From Terriglobus sp. (GTDB taxonomy: Bacteria; Acidobacteriota; Terriglobia; Terriglobales; Acidobacteriaceae), in contig JAHFTZ010000114.1 of the NCBI GenBank assembly GCA_023265355.1, positions 1 through 7,184 of the forward strand: a stretch of DNA of 7,184 bases. The letters run 5' to 3'. How positions within the stretch are numbered: position 1 is the first letter of the stretch; every line of letters begins with the position of its first letter. A program made the translations under genes and the position numbers. This document shows positions 5,429 through 7,184 of this stretch, in pieces. The notes below the pieces were generated by a model. It was not told where the DNA came from. It did no database searches and was given only the letters and a program-made list of their open reading frames with translations.

Positions 5429-7150
5429 ATGGCCGATTACATCTACCTACTCGAAAATCGCCTTTCACAGGCTCAGCAATACGCCCTCACGACGCTTCGC
5501 GATCTGGTTCGCCCCAAAGGCCTCACTCTTTTCCTTACAGGTGGCGCCGTACGTGACCTGACGGGTGGAGCACCCGTACGCGATCTGGATGTAACAGTTC
5601 AGGGAAACGCTCTATCTCTAAGAAAAGAAATAGAAAATTTTGCAGCCATTGATGGCGAATACGATGTTTCCCAGTCGCTCTTTGTCACATTTCCCGGAGG
5701 CGTACGGGTCGAAATCTCTTCTGCTTCCACACTGACGTTCCCAAAACCGGGGAAACCGGTTTATGAGCCGGCATCCATTCTGGACGACCTCAGAAGGCGC
5801 GATTTTACTGCGAACTCTATGGCGATCTCCTTAAATGATGGATCGTATGGCCTTTTGATGGACCCTCTCAATGGGGTGGCCGACATCGAGAACAGGGAAC
5901 TACGTCTGGTTTCGAACTATGGCTTTATCGAAGATCCGATTCGCCTTCTGCGTGCGGTTCGCCTCGGTGCGCGGCTTGGCTGGCACATGGAAGAGCGCAC
6001 ACAGGCCCGGTATAACACGGCGAAAGAAGAGGGCTACATCTCCGCTCTCTCGGCGTGGGAACGCGGCTACGAACTGGAAGAAATCGCCCACGAAGAAGAC
6101 CCGATCCGCGCGATGCGCATGCTCGAGGCCGATGGCTGGATGAAGGAGCTTGCACCGGCGTGGGGTTCCGCCAAGGCCAATCAGGCCGCTCTGAGCGAGC
6201 TGCAGGCAAAGAACGGCGAGCTTCAGCAGCAGGGCATCCTTGCTTATACGGCGGCCATCGCCTTCCCGCTGATCACGGCCAAGATGCAGCCGAAGGAAGT
6301 CGAAGCCTTGCAGAAGATGTTCCCGCGCAAGCGCTTTGTAGCCAAGATCGCGGCGATCGAAGGCCACGTCAAAGAATTTCAGGCCAAGTTGACGAGCAAA
6401 GAGTCGGCTGCACCTTCAGCCGCATGGAAGCTGCTGCACGCTTCCGATCCGGAAACCGTCCTCGCCCTCTATTTCCTGGGTAAGAGCGCGGCGGTACAGA
6501 ACAAGTTCAAGGCATTCATCACCGAGTGGCCGACCGCAAAGCAGCGTTTGCCTTATCAGGTGATGACGGAGATGCGCATTACTCCCGACCTCCCCGTCTA
6601 TCATGAGCTTTTGGACAAGTTGTTCTTCGAACTGATGGACAACAAGCTGGGCACAGTCGAAGAGTTGAAGGCGTATCTGGAGCCCTACTCTCCTCCGGCA
6701 CCACCGCCCGTGGTCAATCTTCGCCGCGCACGCGCAAAGAAGGAAGCCAAAGCACCGCGCGGAAAGTCGAAGAAAGCCCTTGCAGCCGCAGAACTGGCAG
6801 CTGCGGAGGCAGAGGCCGAATCGGTGCGTCTGCCTGACGAAGTAGGAGACGTGCCGGTAGGCAGCGCTCCAGAACGCGATGGCGGCGAACCCGGTCCAGC
6901 GAAGAAGAGCATCGCAAAGGAGAAGGTGGCCCCGGTCAAGGCTGCGGCGAAGACCCCAACTGCAGTCGCCGTAAAGAAAGCTGCTCCAGTCAAGGCAGCG
7001 CCAGCAAAGGCTGTTCCCGCGAAGAAGGCGGCTCCGGCCAAGAAGATCATTGTGGTCAAAGCACCTCCGGTAAAGAAAGCAGTGGCCAAGAAGGTCGTGA
7101 CCAAAGCTCCGGCAAAGAAAGCTCCAGCCAAGAAGAGCACGAAACGGTAG
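5429..7150 (+). CDS. Class II tRNA nucleotidyltransferase / poly(A) polymerase family protein with Lys/Ala/Pro-rich tail
   Basis: The family adds CCA, CC, A or poly(A) to RNA 3' ends from CTP/ATP in the cytoplasm. The product is 573 residues. The N-terminal catalytic head shows GGAVRD at 38-43, the metal-binding pair Asp52 and Asp54 in RDLDV, RRRDFTANSMAI at 122-133 (motif B), and EDPIRLLRAVR at 168-178, which holds the EDxxR base-selecting motif. A helical body spans ~180-420. Beyond ~425 comes low-complexity sequence: basic RRARAKKEAK, an Ala/Glu segment (~450-465), then Pro/Ala/Lys repeats (490-573) like a histone H1 tail. Classical CCA enzymes are ~400-450 residues, so the tail is an addition. 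Sequence alone does not say whether it makes full CCA, only part of it, or poly(A). ATG 5429 is the only usable start before an in-frame TAA at 5393. GGAG lies 14 bases upstream, which is too far to be ideal. Codon use around 5611-5641 is unusually AT-rich. Confidence 0.88.
   Translation: MADYIYLLENRLSQAQQYALTTLRDLVRPKGLTLFLTGGAVRDLTGGAPVRDLDVTVQGNALSLRKEIENFAAIDGEYDVSQSLFVTFPGGVRVEISSASTLTFPKPGKPVYEPASILDDLRRRDFTANSMAISLNDGSYGLLMDPLNGVADIENRELRLVSNYGFIEDPIRLLRAVRLGARLGWHMEERTQARYNTAKEEGYISALSAWERGYELEEIAHEEDPIRAMRMLEADGWMKELAPAWGSAKANQAALSELQAKNGELQQQGILAYTAAIAFPLITAKMQPKEVEALQKMFPRKRFVAKIAAIEGHVKEFQAKLTSKESAAPSAAWKLLHASDPETVLALYFLGKSAAVQNKFKAFITEWPTAKQRLPYQVMTEMRITPDLPVYHELLDKLFFELMDNKLGTVEELKAYLEPYSPPAPPPVVNLRRARAKKEAKAPRGKSKKALAAAELAAAEAEAESVRLPDEVGDVPVGSAPERDGGEPGPAKKSIAKEKVAPVKAAAKTPTAVAVKKAAPVKAAPAKAVPAKKAAPAKKIIVVKAPPVKKAVAKKVVTKAPAKKAPAKKSTKR
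6896..7147 (+). repeat. Low-complexity Pro/Ala/Lys repeat coding region (histone H1-like tail)
   Basis: This encodes residues 490-573 of the nucleotidyltransferase. Short units such as PAKK, APVKAAP and KAPAKK recur imperfectly, and the DNA shows matching degenerate repeats (for example CCAGC[CG]AAGAAG). The tail is strongly positive and has almost no acidic residues after ~500. Such tails are known in H1-like and HupB-type bacterial proteins, where they bind nucleic acid. Copy number could vary between strains. Confidence 0.75.
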
Positions 7151-7163
7151 CTGCTTCGGACTG

Positions 7164-7182
7164 AAGAGAGACGCGCCCTCTT
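7164..7182 (+). terminator. Possible start of a terminator hairpin cut by the window edge
   Basis: AAGAG (7164-7168) and CTCTT (7178-7182) can pair around a 9-base loop, 14 bases after the nucleotidyltransferase stop codon. The stem is short, and the window ends before any T-run could be seen. Confidence 0.2.
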
Positions 7183-7184
7183 GG

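Noticed and set aside
6685..7140. Minus-strand frame that looks like a hydrophobic membrane protein
   Set aside because: It is the reverse complement of the Lys/Ala/Pro repeat region: AAG and GCC codons become CTT and GGC, giving Leu/Phe/Gly/Ala runs. An artefact.

Overview
The window looks like chromosomal DNA of a Gram-negative soil bacterium. My best guess is Acidobacteriota (Terriglobia/Acidobacteriaceae type). The grounds are a moderately high-GC coding style, a lipid A gene (lpxD), a secreted GH35 plant-polysaccharide glycosidase, and a class II tRNA nucleotidyltransferase with a long Lys/Ala/Pro tail. The phylum is an inference from protein style, not from a marker gene. No phage, transposon, CRISPR, tRNA or rRNA signal was found.

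Layout. Positions 1-311 hold no gene I recognise. Positions 312-1635 (+) hold a secreted DNase II-like nuclease gene broken twice: an in-frame amber codon at 924-926 and a +1 frameshift near 1374-1383. Both catalytic HxK motifs survive. Converging on it, 8 bp away, is a GH35/DUF5597 beta-galactosidase-type gene (3479-1644, -) with a signal peptide. Its 163-bp upstream region carries a clear Shine-Dalgarno site, a -10-like box and a perfect 8-bp dyad. Next on the minus strand are a conserved protein of unknown function (5207-4677) and, 23 bp downstream, lpxD (4653-3643), probably one transcript. A 221-bp divergent intergenic region follows, with tandem and inverted repeats. It separates that pair from a tRNA nucleotidyltransferase/poly(A) polymerase family gene (5429-7150, +) whose last ~145 residues are a histone-H1-like low-complexity tail.

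How the genes relate. lpxD is housekeeping envelope synthesis and the nucleotidyltransferase is housekeeping RNA 3'-end maturation. The GH35 enzyme and the former DNase are secreted scavenging functions (plant galactosides, extracellular DNA) suited to soil or litter. No single pathway joins them all. I see no convincing new multi-gene system. The items most worth a second look are the bacterial DNase II-like gene and its two lesions, the H1-like tail on the nucleotidyltransferase, the repeat-rich divergent promoter region, and a possible sliding-clamp-binding motif at the end of the unknown protein.
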